A program made the position numbers and the translations under genes. Below the pieces are notes generated by a model, which ran no database searches, was not told where the DNA came from, and saw nothing but the letters and a program-made list of their open reading frames with translations. Below are positions 13,361 through 26,238 of a stretch of 64,000 bases of DNA, piece by piece (within the stretch, counting starts at the first letter, position 1; each line of letters starts with the position of its first letter). The stretch is taken from positions 2,224,161 to 2,288,160 of the forward strand of contig CAJFCJ010000002.1 in the NCBI GenBank assembly GCA_904063045.1, in the 5' to 3' direction. This DNA comes from Dimorphilus gyrociliatus. Taxonomy: Eukaryota > Annelida > Polychaeta > Dinophilidae.

Positions 13361-16300
13361 ATGGCCGATGAGAATGACATCATTGGCAGTGCGTCCGAAT
13401 TTATAACAGGTTTGTTTTTGTTTTTATTACAGCCAAGAATTGTCACCATAGCAACTACGACGCTGTTTTAAGTGAATTAATCGTTGTAGATCGACTTTAT
13501 TTTGCTACCTTACGAACACGGCCCAGGTCAACGGCTCATACACATTATTTCAGCGTGGATGATGAACTCCTCTATGAAAAGTACGCCTTATAAAATATTT
13601 AGAAGCCTGTAAAGTAATTAAAACAATAATATTACAGTTTTTACGCTGACTTTGGTCCGCTCAACCTTGCTATGCTCTATCGATATTGCTGTAAATTGAA
13701 TAAGAAATTAAAGGTAACTGTATCATGCATGTTTTCGTGTATATGGTTAGGCCTCCATTTTTGGCATTATTCCAAAAAAGGGAGATACCGGGTCAATGAT
13801 TCATATTTTTATACTAAATTTATATTCTAAACGCAGTCATTCTCATTGGCTAAAAAGAAAATTGTTCACTACACGAGTTTCGACGCAAGGAAAAGAGCTA
13901 ATGCAGCCTTTTTAATCGGATCCTACGCAGTAAGTTTCACAATAAAGAAACTATAATAGATTTTAAAACGAGGTCATCCCCAAAGATTATCTTCTTAAAA
14001 AAGACACCAGAAGAAGCATATAGGCCATTAGTTTCTGGTTCGAATCCTCCATTTCTACCATTCAGGTAAGCACCTGCGAATCATCGGTATTTTTCAACTG
14101 ACGGATGAAAAGCATTGATTTACAGTATAAACAAGGCCTGCGTATGCGTTCCTCTAGTTTATATGTTTTATCTGATAAACCTCTCTAGTCGATTGTTTAA
14201 CGCGCTACGACTTGCCTCCGACGTTTACTTAGAGAATTGATTTTTAGGCGGCGAATCAACCATGTAGTAAAAGACAGTTATTGCTAGGGGGTGGAGTCGA
14301 GGAAAGGGAAACCGTTTCCCACGCATTCTGCTCAGTGAAATGTACACACGATGGAGAACATTGTTAAATAATTCTCTTATTATTACTATTGATCCGAGTG
14401 TGCCAATGACGCAGATGTTATAAATGAGTTTGCAATCCTAGTTCCCGGGTGAACTAAATATGGTGTTATAGATCACTTAATAGCAAAATAAAACGAGATA
14501 AAGTTCATTGACAGTGTCTAAGCGTGCTTGCCATATTTAATACAAGAGGCCCTGATTGGCTAATTGAATCAATTCAAATCGTTTTACTTCAATCTTATTC
14601 TATGGTAGTAAATATAAGACAAGGATTTTTATCTAATAATAGGGACGCTTCATTCGGAGCTTCTACCTATAATCTGACTCTACTAGATACACTACAAGGC
14701 GTTAGTAAAGTGAGTGCAAGCAAACAACCAGATTAGTGCATGAATTTACCGATTCATTTGTTATTTCAGGCTTTGCAAAATGGTTTCTTTAATTTTGAAA
14801 CATTCGACGTAGAAGAATACGAACACTACGAGGTACGTTTAATTACTTTTTATACCTAGAATTTTCTTATTCGTTGTTCTTGGCTGCTGCTATATAGCAA
14901 CTAAATTAAAGTTGACAGATCGCTTTGCGGCTAGACCTATATTTTAGTAATAGAGTTCATACGTTCCCTTACTCTTATTTTATCTTCTTTTATTCTTTTT
15001 ACATCCCTTAAATATACATACATATATATATCAGTATATATATATGCATGTATACAATATATTTGTAAACTAAATAAAAAGAAGATCTTTTGAAGGTTTA
15101 GCAAAAGAGATTAGCATGATATTTTCTTTTTATTTTCTCTGCATGAAAATATTGTTTATGTTGCTTAAAACAGAAAGTAGAGAATGGCGATTTCAACTGG
15201 ATACTACCGAATAAATTCCTTGCATTTTGCGGTCCTCATCCGAAGAGTAAAGTTGAAAACGGTAAACCTCTTTTCACAAACATATCCTTTATTTAGCTTT
15301 ATTGACCTTGTTTAAAATGATAAACGAATCCCGTCTTCCATTCTTTTTTTAAACGTACTTGATTAAGCTTAATTCTTTATTTCAACTTTATATTCATGTT
15401 TTTGTTTTTGAATGAATCGTTGTATGCTTTATTCGATCGCTTTAAATTTTTGGCTACAATGACGTTGTAATATACTTGAAAACTTAGACAAAAGATAAAT
15501 AAACTAGAAAAGAAAGAAGAAAGAAAAATAGATCCCCTTTTGCAAAACAAAATCAAAAAGAAATAAATAAACAAATATAGGGACAGTTTTCTTCTCTTTT
15601 CTAGTCAGACTCGTCCAGTGTAAATTAAATAAGTAGCGTTACAGTGTGTAGAAAACGGAGATCTAAATTGGCTTCTACCGGGAAAATTTCTTGCATTCTG
15701 CAGTCCTCATTCGAAATCACGAAATGATCACGGTAATAATCGGAAATATTTCGTATTAAATTTTCATTTTTCCATGTACGAGTGAGTGAGAATATGAGAT
15801 CGTGCAAGTAACTATCAAATTCAAGGTATTTAATGATTCTCACTGTTGCCAGGTTACCCGTTACACGCTCCTGAGGCGTATTTTCCATACTTTAGAAAAC
15901 ATAAAGTTACTACTATCATACGTCTAAACAAGAAAATATACGACGCTAGGCAATTCAAAGATGCTGGATTCGACCATCATGACCTATTTTTTGTCGATGG
16001 TTCGACTCCATCTGATGAAATTCTGCAGAAATTTCTGGATATTGTCGAGTCAATACCAGACTCTATTGCGGTACACTGCAAAGCTGGACTTGGTCGGACA
16101 GGGTCATTGATAGGCGCTTATATAATGAAACACTATAAACTGACCGCAGCAGAAACGATTGCATGGATCCGAGTATGCCGACCGGGAAGTATAATAGGAC
16201 CTCAACAACACTGGCTTGAAGAGAAACAAGCTTGGTTGTGGATGCAAGGAGATATCTTAAGGGCTAGAAATCAAAAATCCTTACAACCAGGGGTCTATAA

Positions 16301-16772
16301 AATCGCAAAAGAGGTGGATGATATGCATTTGTACGAAACAGTTAGCGATTTAGGATCTATGGACGACTATACTGGAAAGACTAGTTTAACGCAAGGAGAT
16401 CGATTAAACGCCGTTAAGGCTCAACGCTTGAAACAAAATCGAAAAACTCAAAGGTGAGCCGAATTATATTTTAATTGACTTATAAATACTTGAAATTAAA
16501 AAAGATTTAAAAAAAAAACAACAACATCAAAGAAGGTGGCGTCGAGATGTTAATAAAAAAAAAATAACAAACAAAACAAACGTTTTGAAATATGGTTTTC
16601 TTACTTAAAAAAAAAGAGAAAAAAACGAAACCGGTAGAGTAAATATAATGAACAAAAGAAGCACTTTTTCTGTAAAACGGGAAAACATTTGCTTATTTGC
16701 AATAATTTATTTCAAAGAGCTCTCTTTTCTATTCCCTTTTTATCTTGGAACAATGAAAGATTCCTGTCTCTT

Positions 16773-16804
<32 letters not shown>

Positions 16805-17879
16805 CATTTATATACACTATATTGTGTATATAAATTATATTATTAAAGATCCTAAGTTTTTTCAATATTATGAAACTAGGGATAAGAAAGAAAGAAAACG
16901 ATATTTCAAGATTGAAGCAATCCGGCAAGTGCATCTATATATGCATGTTACGGTGCATATATAAATGAACTTGCGTTGCTTAGTTTCTTTTGTAATAACT
17001 AAAGATCCTGACAAAGCCTCTGAATGCTTCGCATCAGACTCAACACATGCCGCTTAGTGCCTTTTAATAGTTATTAGAATGATGGAAAAATTATTTTTTA
17101 TGCTTATTTGATAACATAGGCTAAATCTAGAACAACTACGAAAGCTTTATGTTATGTTGATTAAGTGAATTGTATCTTTTGTGTAATATTCTAATATCTA
17201 TGGGTTTGTCAGAGAATTATTGCTATGAAAAATGCCTGAAAAAAACTAGCGTATAAAAAAAAACAACCAAGAGGAAATAGTCATTTGAGATAATTTAGTC
17301 ATATATTGCTTGACATGCGCAAATAGACGTCATTCTTTCAATCAATTAATTATAAATATTGTCTATACGTATGTATGTATGTATGTATAAAATTTATATG
17401 TATATATGCGTGTGTACATATAAATATAAATCGAGAAAAAAACTTGCAGTGGAGCTTCAGAGACTTTCGGTAGGAGGGTATCGAAGGACAACAAATCTGG
17501 CTATGCAACGACGCAAACTAATACTGGTCCAGTAACACGGTCAAGAGCCGTGAAACAATTACAACACCATCAAATTGGTACGAAGTCGGGGAATGGACAA
17601 ACTGCTTCCGGATCAACTTATCAAAGTCAAACTTCTAGACGAAGTCAAACAAGACATTCTTTGTCATCATCACCTGGTACATCAACTCTGCAAAGTCAAA
17701 GTTCCCTTAAAAGGTGCTTATTTTACTTATCCATCGCTTATTCGGGGCTTTATGGTTGCGCAATCCGAGTCCTACATTGCTTTTTCCTCAAATTTAATTT
17801 CTATTTTTAAAGTAACAATGTAATAAAGAGCCCCTACCTACCCTTTTTTGCTGTTTAAAGAGAATATATATATGTATAA

Positions 17880-17919
<40 letters not shown>

Positions 17920-17960
17920 ACATGAAAAATATATCTAATATATACACAGTATTTATACTT

Positions 17961-18000
<40 letters not shown>

Positions 18001-20091
18001 AAATGTACGTACCATTTGATTTTCTGAAAAAACCAGTGTTTGATGCTTGGCTCGATAAAAGATAAAATAGAACTAAATACTTTTATCCAAATAGCTAAGT
18101 TCGCAATAACGAGATGAACAACAAACAATTCCGTTAAGCTATTTTATAATTGAGGAAATCATTTAAATGTTGTAAATCTCTTGTTGATAGATTTCGATTT
18201 ACATTTTCATTCTATTCTTTTCAGATAGAGTCTACATTTTATCATTGATAATTATGTATTCAAGTCAAATATTGCAGTTCATTACATTACTCCATAGTAA
18301 TAGTAATCTTGCAACTTAACAATGTTATTTAAAAAATATCCATTTATGCGGACGCCATTACCTTACCCCTATCTATTCCCACTCAATTCTTTCATTTTCT
18401 TATCTCTTTCAAAAAATTTTGTAACCCATTATTTCACTTTTCTGCCTACTTTTCCTTTCTCCTCCCCCTTCCCGTCTACTTATCTCCTCTATCCCCTATT
18501 TACCGGCATGATGGTCGAACAAAAGCCATTTGAATTTCTATCATAGTTAAACACATATTTTTAAATATTAGTTCTTTTTTATTTACAAATCGAGCCAATT
18601 GTTTTTTCATAAACAAAATTTTGCTCTTGAATTCTTTTCTTACTTTATATTCTTTATAAAATCTATATCTTTCCTTTACATTTACAGTAAATGTATATAT
18701 ATTTATGTATATATTCAATTTACGTCATTTCAATGTAAAACGAAACAACTTTTACCTAATCCCATTCATCCATTATATATCCTTCCTTATAAATCATAAA
18801 CTCGGATCATCTTTTATCGTTAATGAAGATACCAAGTTGTGGTGTCTTTCATTAAAAATTGGAAGACTATTTTTTATTACTGTATAAAACAAATCTGTCT
18901 TTAAGATACAAACTATGGCTTTTTTCTCTATTTTTTTCATGTCATTACACAGCTCTATGCAACCTCGCCGATTGCGAGAAGTTTGGTCATCCGAAATTCA
19001 AAATCCCTACGCTCCGGCCCCTCCGCCTGCCAAGTATTATCATACTCGTTCCCATACGCATAGGCCTGTAAGTTGTCGCATGTGACGCCTTTTGTTTTCG
19101 TATCGAAAAAAAAGAGAGAAAGAACTTCATCGTCACGCATGCGTCGTAGTTTTTCTCAAATTCTTTAGTTATTATTTTATTTCTGATAATTTATTTTTTG
19201 TCTTTTATTTTCTTCGCAATTTTAATTCGCTAATCGGTTAGAGAGAAAGAATTATTACTTAATGTATCAGTTTGTCTCAAAAGAAATCTGTTCCTTTAGT
19301 TTTCAATATTTTTGCACGCTTTGGTTTTTTTTTTTTATGTGCACAGTCCCAATTCACACTAGTCTTATGTAGTTTAGTTTATATCTTTCTTTGTTTTTTT
19401 TGGGTATTTAGTACGCTTTTTTAAGTGGTAAAAAAAAATTGATTTTGTACGAAAGAAATTAAAGAAGAAAAAAAAAATCGTACAAAAAAAAAAAAACAAG
19501 AATCTTTATCAATGATAATTTTTTATTTCCATTTCTACCTTTTTTTCCCCGCTACATAGGAATGGTTATGGGATTTAAAACGATGAAATGTTGCTTGAAT
19601 ATCACACAACATCGGTATAAATCTATTTTAACTATATTTTTATATTTCTTCGGATAGTATTGTTATTTGAATATTTAAATTATATAAAAACTAAATTAAA
19701 AAAAAGAAAGAGAGAGAGAGGAAGAGAAAATAGAAAGAAAGAAAGAGAGAAAGCTTTTAAGGATAAAAAAAAAGTTAAAATAAATATTCTCACTTATAAA
19801 AAAAAGTCTATCACACCGTTTTTATCATGTGTGTGTGTGTGTGTGTGTAATTTTTTTTTTTTTAAAAAAAAAAGCAATATAGCAAAATCATCTTTGTTTA
19901 CAAATACACCAAACTCTCACAGAGACACACAAACTATAAAATAAAAAAAATACTCTATTCCTAACAGTGTATTTTCAATTTTTTTTTTGAGTGCTGCATG
20001 CTGCTATTTTAGTTTTAATGCTTTATTTAATAACTTGAATATAATAGTATAGTAGCTTGATATATATATATATATATAAATATATATACAG

Positions 20092-20123
<32 letters not shown>

Positions 20124-20671
20124 TGAAATCACTTTATATAATTTATAATGTTATAATTTATTTATTTATAGAAATTTATGATTGAATGTGTTTTATTTCT
20201 TATTTAATCTACTTTTTTTATTAAAAAAACAAAGGAAAAAAAATTAAAAGAAGAGAGAATTCTATTAACAATTCCATTCTATTTTTAAAAGAGTTACTAT
20301 TCAAAGTATTAAATGTGTAAAATGATCTTTGTCTTGTTTATAGATAAAGACACTAGACCAATGAAAGCAATGTGTGCAATAACACAGTAGAAAAGCACCT
20401 AAAATGTAGGTCATATCAACTAAATAAAACACAAAGTAGTCAGCTTTTTATGTATATATAGATATATAACATTTTTTTTCTTGTAGTTGAAATAATCCAT
20501 TATTTATTTTATCTTTGGAAGAAATTTCTCTTTTTTTTTTCTTTTTTTTTATAAAAAAAAAAGTTTATTAAATTAAAAAAGAAAAAGAAATATATAATTA
20601 TTGATGATAAATTATAGTCTAACTATTTTTTTTATTATTTCCAGTCGGTTGAACCCATCGCGTGCGACTAG
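13361..20671 (+). CDS. CDC14: CDC14 dual-specificity phosphatase
   Basis: Reverses CDK phosphorylation; in animals it acts in cilia, DNA repair and late mitosis. Exons begin with [14 protein letters not shown] at 13361 and run through [50 protein letters not shown] and [18 protein letters not shown]. The catalytic exon (about 15850-16454) contains the P-loop [11 protein letters not shown], the WPD-type loop VDGSTPSDE and RICRPGS-like [14 protein letters not shown]. Two 88-bp exons (15174-15261 and 15645-15732) encode alternative versions of the same segment and cannot both be included in frame. The C-terminal tail (exons from about 17449, 18954 and 20645) is Ser/Thr/Gln-rich and low complexity, as in other CDC14 tails. 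The last exon ends at TAG 20669-20671 in phase 0. Long introns at 14070-14640 and 16455-17448 are filled with AT-rich sequence. Confidence 0.93.
15174..15261 (+). other. CDC14: CDC14 alternative exon A (canonical form)
   Basis: 88 bp between a CAG acceptor and a GTAAAC donor, entry phase 0 and exit phase 1. It encodes [20 protein letters not shown] plus [10 protein letters not shown], which matches the conserved vertebrate CDC14 segment. Confidence 0.9.
15645..15732 (+). other. CDC14: CDC14 alternative exon B (diverged duplicate of exon A)
   Basis: Also 88 bp, with CAG acceptor and GTAATA donor and the same phases. It encodes [20 protein letters not shown] plus [10 protein letters not shown]. 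By direct count 60 of 88 bases match exon A. Including both exons would shift the frame by one base, so splicing must choose one. Confidence 0.85.
17864..18002. repeat. (TA)n-rich intronic repeat in CDC14
   Basis: Several TA/TATG runs separated by short unique stretches; no coding content. Confidence 0.85.
19828..19848. repeat. (TG)n microsatellite in the last CDC14 intron
   Basis: An uninterrupted TG run of 21 bases, close to a T/A homopolymer stretch at 19849-19874. Confidence 0.9.
20060..20125. repeat. (TA)n repeat in the last CDC14 intron
   Basis: Interrupted TA dinucleotide tract with TATACAG interruptions. Confidence 0.85.
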
Positions 20672-21328
20672 ACCCGGACATTCTCCACCTTGATAGATAG
20701 TTGTATTTTGTACCAAATCTTGTGCTTGGTTGAGAATTTATAATCTAGTAATAACCTTTCTTCTTTTCTCATATTTCAAAAATTTATTCGTACATCGATT
20801 GTTTTATTGATTATTGATATTTTAGTAACATCTTGTATATTCGCTTATATATCAATATATAAGTAATATACATGTATAATTGTGTAAAAACAAAAAAAAA
20901 AGGAAAAACAATTTATTTGTTGAGAATGATTTCTTTTCCGTCGTGTCCAAAAAAGAAAAACAAGAAAAAAAAAAAGAAATTTAAAATTTTAGGATTGCAA
21001 ATTTGTTGAGAAACTGTGATGATAAAAAAATTAAACGTGCAGGCGTGAACTATTGTAATATTTTATCGTTTAAAAAGGTAAAATTTTACTGCAATATTTT
21101 TGGTTAGTGTTTCTTTTTTTACGTCTTTCAAAATGTAAAAAAAAAAAGAAAGAAACAACAAAACAAAACAGAGAATTGAAAAGAATATAATTGTTTATTT
21201 CTGTACACGGAGTGCCATTTTTTTTTTCTTGTTTTCAATATTTTAATGTTTTTTCTATCTGTAAATGTTGATGAAGAAAAAAACAAAGAAGAGGGGAGTT
21301 TTCGAATGTTATTTGAGCCTGCAATATT

Positions 21329-21359
<31 letters not shown>

Positions 21360-22886
21360 CTATGTTTGTATGGACAAAACTTTGCACTTGTTGCTGTTTA
21401 AGAAACCGCTCAATTTGTACAGTTATACGTTCGATATGTGAAAAATTTGTTTTTTTTTTTCTCTCTTTCTCCTCCTCCTCCTATCTTTTCTTTCCCCACC
21501 CGTCTTCGCTTAATTATTAATCTTCTTAGGCATAATGAAAAAGTAATGAAAAAGAGAACGTAACAAGAAGGAAAATTATTTCTATCTCGCCTGTCCCATC
21601 CTTTTTATTATTCTTTGTTTTTTATTTTAAATTCATAATTTTATTTTATGTAAAACATATTTTTCTTTTTTTGTTTTGAAATTTTTATTATCCGAATTAT
21701 TAATAAAAATATGAATTAAAAATTTGGAAATATTTAACAATTTTAGGTTTTTATTCTTAGATTTAAAAAAAAAATATCAAAACAAAACAAAAAAAAAACT
21801 AAGAGGAAAGAGAGTTTTTAGTTTGTAGATTTCTTTATATTTTCAATTTTTTGTTTGTATTTGGAATAATAAAATTGTCAAGTTAAATATAAAAATCTTG
21901 AACAACAAGTTGAATGAAATGTTTTTATCGTTTTAACTTATTAAAAATTGAAGTATATTTTTTTTTAATTAATTTCTTTTCACCATTAATTCTACATTAT
22001 TTATTTAGAAAAAAATTCCAAGCATAACATACAAATTGACAAACATTGAATTTTTATGATGTTTACTATTCACACACACTTCGTATCATAATAACGATAA
22101 GTATGATATAATGAAGATAATTCTGATCCACACTTCCCGTCCCTCCCTTCCCTATTTGTCTTTGACCTCTGAACCCTGAATATTTTTTTCTCTCACTCTT
22201 ATATATATAAATTTTATATATATATATATCGATTGTAAGAATGCCTGAGAACTTAACTTATGTTTGCTGCTAATTTGAAATATCTACCGAAAGTTCTTAG
22301 ATTTGATCCTATTATGTTAAATTTTGGCTTTCGATGGAACAAGAATCGCCTTTTACAGTAAGATCATAAAGATAAATAGATATCTTTGTAAAAAAAAATT
22401 AGTTAAAAGTAATTATAAATTATAAATGAAGCGTTGTTTTCTTCATTTATACAAAAAGTGTAATAATTATCTTAAGAAATATAATGAAAAAAAATAAACA
22501 AATAATCTTCAACTACAAAGTCAAACACTGCTTCAAACAATTGACCTACTGCTGCATACAATAGACCTTGCTAATATTATTACACTTCCTATGGTTATCA
22601 TAAACTCAAATGAGGGAAAACCGCATGATCAAAGCCTCTTAGCAAATCGTATTATAAGAAGGTGAAATTACTATTAACAGGAGTAAATTTTATAAAAATT
22701 ACCATCGAAAACCAAAACAAGAATAAGTATTATGTGAGTGACGAAACTTTTAAACGGCTAATGCATTATATAAAATTACAAACAATATCTTGACATAGAA
22801 TGAGGCTGACAAAGGATCAATCCATAAAAATCAGTTAGTCTTATAAATCAACTTTCCAAAAGGTGAAAGCAGGCCAAAAGGTTCTT
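20672..22886. other. Convergent intergenic region: CDC14 and TFIIS 3' sides
   Basis: About 2.2 kb of A/T homopolymer-rich DNA with TA tracts at 21331-21359 and 22200-22230 and no coding signal on either strand. It must contain the 3' UTRs of CDC14 (+) and TFIIS (-). I cannot place the boundaries. Confidence 0.5.
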
Positions 22887-24531
22887 TCAGCAAAACTGTA
22901 AAAAGAATTAATTGGGTATCAGTAATGGTAAAAAAAATATATTTTCCATTTAATACAAGTATGATATTTTCTATAATATAAAGTTATTTACCTTCCACCT
23001 ATGTCCACACTCTTGACAAAGACAAAATGTTGTCATAGGTTCATCAGCACTTCTAGTTTGGACTTGATTATACAATACACTCCTCTTGCCACACTTTCCA
23101 CATTTTATCAAACTAGTCGCTGTACCACCTCTAACAGCCATCTGGTGGTCATTAATAGCTTGTTTAGTAAATTTTTCCCTCAATTCTTTCATTTCGTCAG
23201 ACGCCATATCCTAAATAGAAATTGTCGATTAAATAAAAAATTAATCAAGTTAAGAGCATATTTGATATAATTAAAAAAAGCTATTATTCGTGCTATATTA
23301 AATATATAAAACATTCGCTAAGACTTGAAACTAGCCACTAGCATCTGGAACTCAATTATTTTTATGATTTTTAAAGTTTAAAGGTTCTTTCGTCTAGAAG
23401 ACAAAATTTGTTTAAAAGAAAATATGACTCTCCAAAACAGTTTAATCAAAATCGATCTAATTATAGTTTAAAATAATGCGCTAAATCGTAAAGTTAGCAC
23501 CTTGTCAACCAAATTTTTTTATTGGATTTGACACTTTCAAAACTAGTTTTTGTTAAAGAAATATATTTACCTCTGCTGTCATTATTGCGATTCTTTCAGC
23601 TGATATATATCCCATCAATACGTTTTCTCTGAGTTTAGGATTCTTGCTGTCTCTTAAGTTTAATACTCGACTTCTCACTCGGTTTTTATATTTATTGTCG
23701 GTATTACCGAATTCATTAAAAATGTGGTCTTCTATAGCAGCCGCCACGTCCACTGGATCATTAGATTCAGTTGGTAAATCTAAGTGAAGATATAAAGTAT
23801 TAATAAGAAATTATTCCTATAGAAATTTGGATAAATTTTTAAAAGATCTTACCACCAGACTTTAAAGCATTAACCAGCATCTCTCGACATTTCAATCTAA
23901 TTGGGTCGGATGTATGGGAAACCCTTTCAGGATAACTACGAATCATATGCATATTTGCTGGATTAGGGCTATCTTTTCTTTGAGAATCTGTAGGACTTTG
24001 AGAATAATCGTCCGACATTGTACTTAGAGTACTATCAGTTCTTGGAAATTCTTGACCACCTTCATGATGAACTGATTTTCCCTTTTCTTTTGTATCTTTT
24101 TTACCGGAATCACCTAATTAAATCATTGGTTCAAATTAGCTTGAAAAAAAATTTATAAGAATTTTATAATTTACCAATCAATTTTTTCCATGATTTAATT
24201 AGCGATCTTGCTAAAGAAATGACCTCATCATCCTTTGTCGATTTTCGAAAATTGTTAACGATCATTCCAATTTTAGTTTTTTGTAAAACTTCTAAATTCA
24301 TCTTTTGTTTCTTCAGCTGCATAAGAAGTTCCATAGCAGTCGCTTGATCCTGTGAAAAAAATAAACATGGAAAATACCTCTTAGGAAATCCCAAATGAAA
24401 ACGAGATTCCGCCATTTTGAAACAGGAGCGAAAGACACGATACAAACATATAAAATACTTACCACAGACTTACTCGAAACCATCTTTTCTAATTTTTTCC
24501 CGATCTTAAGAACATCCTCTTGTAGCGGCAT
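22887..24531 (-). CDS. TCEA: Transcription elongation factor TFIIS
   Basis: Rescues backtracked RNA polymerase II by stimulating transcript cleavage. The start at 24531 ([17 protein letters not shown]) opens the N-terminal LW domain, which continues across introns ([33 protein letters not shown]). A Ser-rich linker follows (about 24110-23890), then the central domain ([37 protein letters not shown]). The zinc ribbon is CGKCGKR...[19 protein letters not shown]; its RSADEPMT loop carries the catalytic Asp-Glu pair. The terminal coding exon is only nine bases (22895-22887) and adds Phe-Cys-stop, restoring the universal RWKFC end. All family parts are present. Confidence 0.95.
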
Positions 24532-26238
24532 TATATAACGATAGAGAATTTAGTGTGTATGCGTTTTAAATTTTAATATTTGTTAGGGAATGCGTGTTCT
24601 AACGTTTCGTCTTCAAAACGAGGCGGAATAGCTGGTTCGTTGTCAAAAACGACTCTCGTTCTCGAATTTGCGAAGACTGGTACCAGATCACCATTTCCAT
24701 TTTGACCTGGCCCAATATAGGTTAAAGTTTATTTGAATTTCGAAGACAAATTCTTAAATATTGCATTTTGCTTAAAGAGGCGATTTCCCCTAGTAAAAGC
24801 TGTCTGTTAATTTAAAGTTGTTATTTTTCCATTCAAACACAAAAGTCACCTAAATGTCCTAGAGAAATAAAATTCTTATGCCACTTATCATTCGACTATA
24901 TATAGATTTTCCTACACATATCAACGTAATAACATAAATCTATAATCATAATTTGTATATCCATTAAAAAAAGTATAGCCATTTGAAACAACGGTAATTT
25001 CAATTTTTCAATTTCCTCTCTCAGCTGGTTTAAAATGAATTTTTATTAAAAAACATCATTAATAAAAATTGTATTACTTTGTATTAAACCGATAGATAGT
25101 TTCCCTATGCTCGAAAGATAGATAGTAGCTCAAAAAAAGATCACTTTGAATATTTTGCGAAATCTTTGGTAAGATATTTAAACTTTAAATTGAACATAAA
25201 CTACTTTTAAGACTTTATTGTAAATCTTATTAATTGTACTGGATAGTATTAAAAGTGAAATTTTTAGACTAGAACTATTGTAAAATTTCTGTAAAACTTT
25301 TTTATTATATAAATTTAGATCTCTCTCTCTTCCAATAGCAGTCTTAATAAATCTGAAAATTATAAATAGGTAAAGCCCGTCATGCCTTAGATAACTATTT
25401 ATACTATTATTATTCTATTGAATATTAAAAGTTTTTTGTATTTTAACATAATCAACTATGAGTAATCAACTATGAGTAATAGACAATAGTTAAAGATTTA
25501 AACAGTCAACAATAGGGCATAGTTAAATTTGGAGTCAGTTATATTATTGTTCAACTTTTTGCAATGTCTTTAATTTTAATAGTATTTCATTTAATGAATT
25601 ACAAATTGCTATCAATATGTTGCCTTACAAGATATAATACTTAATAAAACAATTATCTTTTGAAGTTTATTTATTTCCCGGAAAATCTAGTTTGACCTTG
25701 ACCTTTTATCATTATTTTCGAATTTTTACTGAAATATACTTATATCACAAGAATAATATTATTAAAATATTTAAAAAATAATGTAATTGTTTAGTAAATT
25801 ATATATATATATATATATATTCTATGGGACCAATCAGAGATCAATATTCTGAGGGCACTTTTTAGAACGTTATAGTTTACATGAAAAAAGAACAATTAGG
25901 CAGAATACTGATTAACACCACTTCAACCAGTATGAGCGGAGAACTTTATTGAGTAACTAGTTGGATGCCGGAGTGTTGTCCTGAAATTACAGTATTTTAG
26001 ATTTTATCAACCATATTTTTTATTCCCTTCATTGAAAATAAAAGATAATCAGAAAGGTAAAAAATTTTTATATTTGCTATTGTTTAGTAAATATTAAAGA
26101 TATCAACTATTCTTGATAGTTTTGATTCATACGATTAAGTAGATATTCATGTCTTATCTTTTTGATACTGCGAATATTTATCCATTGAATTTTTATTTTT
26201 ACAGCTATAATACAGAATCTGCACTTAACCTGTCAAAA
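24532..26238. promoter_or_regulatory. Divergent intergenic region between TFIIS and the ABCA gene
   Basis: About 1.7 kb between start codons on opposite strands. The first 200 bp next to TFIIS are less AT-rich and open in several frames (see findings). The rest is AT-rich with a TA run at 25800-25820. A pyrimidine tract plus CAG just before 26206 looks like a splice acceptor for a 5' UTR exon of the ABCA gene. Confidence 0.45.

Noticed and set aside
16648-16964. Overlapping open frames rich in Ile-Tyr
   Set aside because: They cross a TA microsatellite in a CDC14 intron and have no coding character.
26149-26238. Upstream in-frame ATG for the ABCA gene
   Set aside because: A pyrimidine-rich CAG acceptor lies between it and the family-typical MAFFQQLRLLLWKN start, so it is probably 5' UTR or intron.
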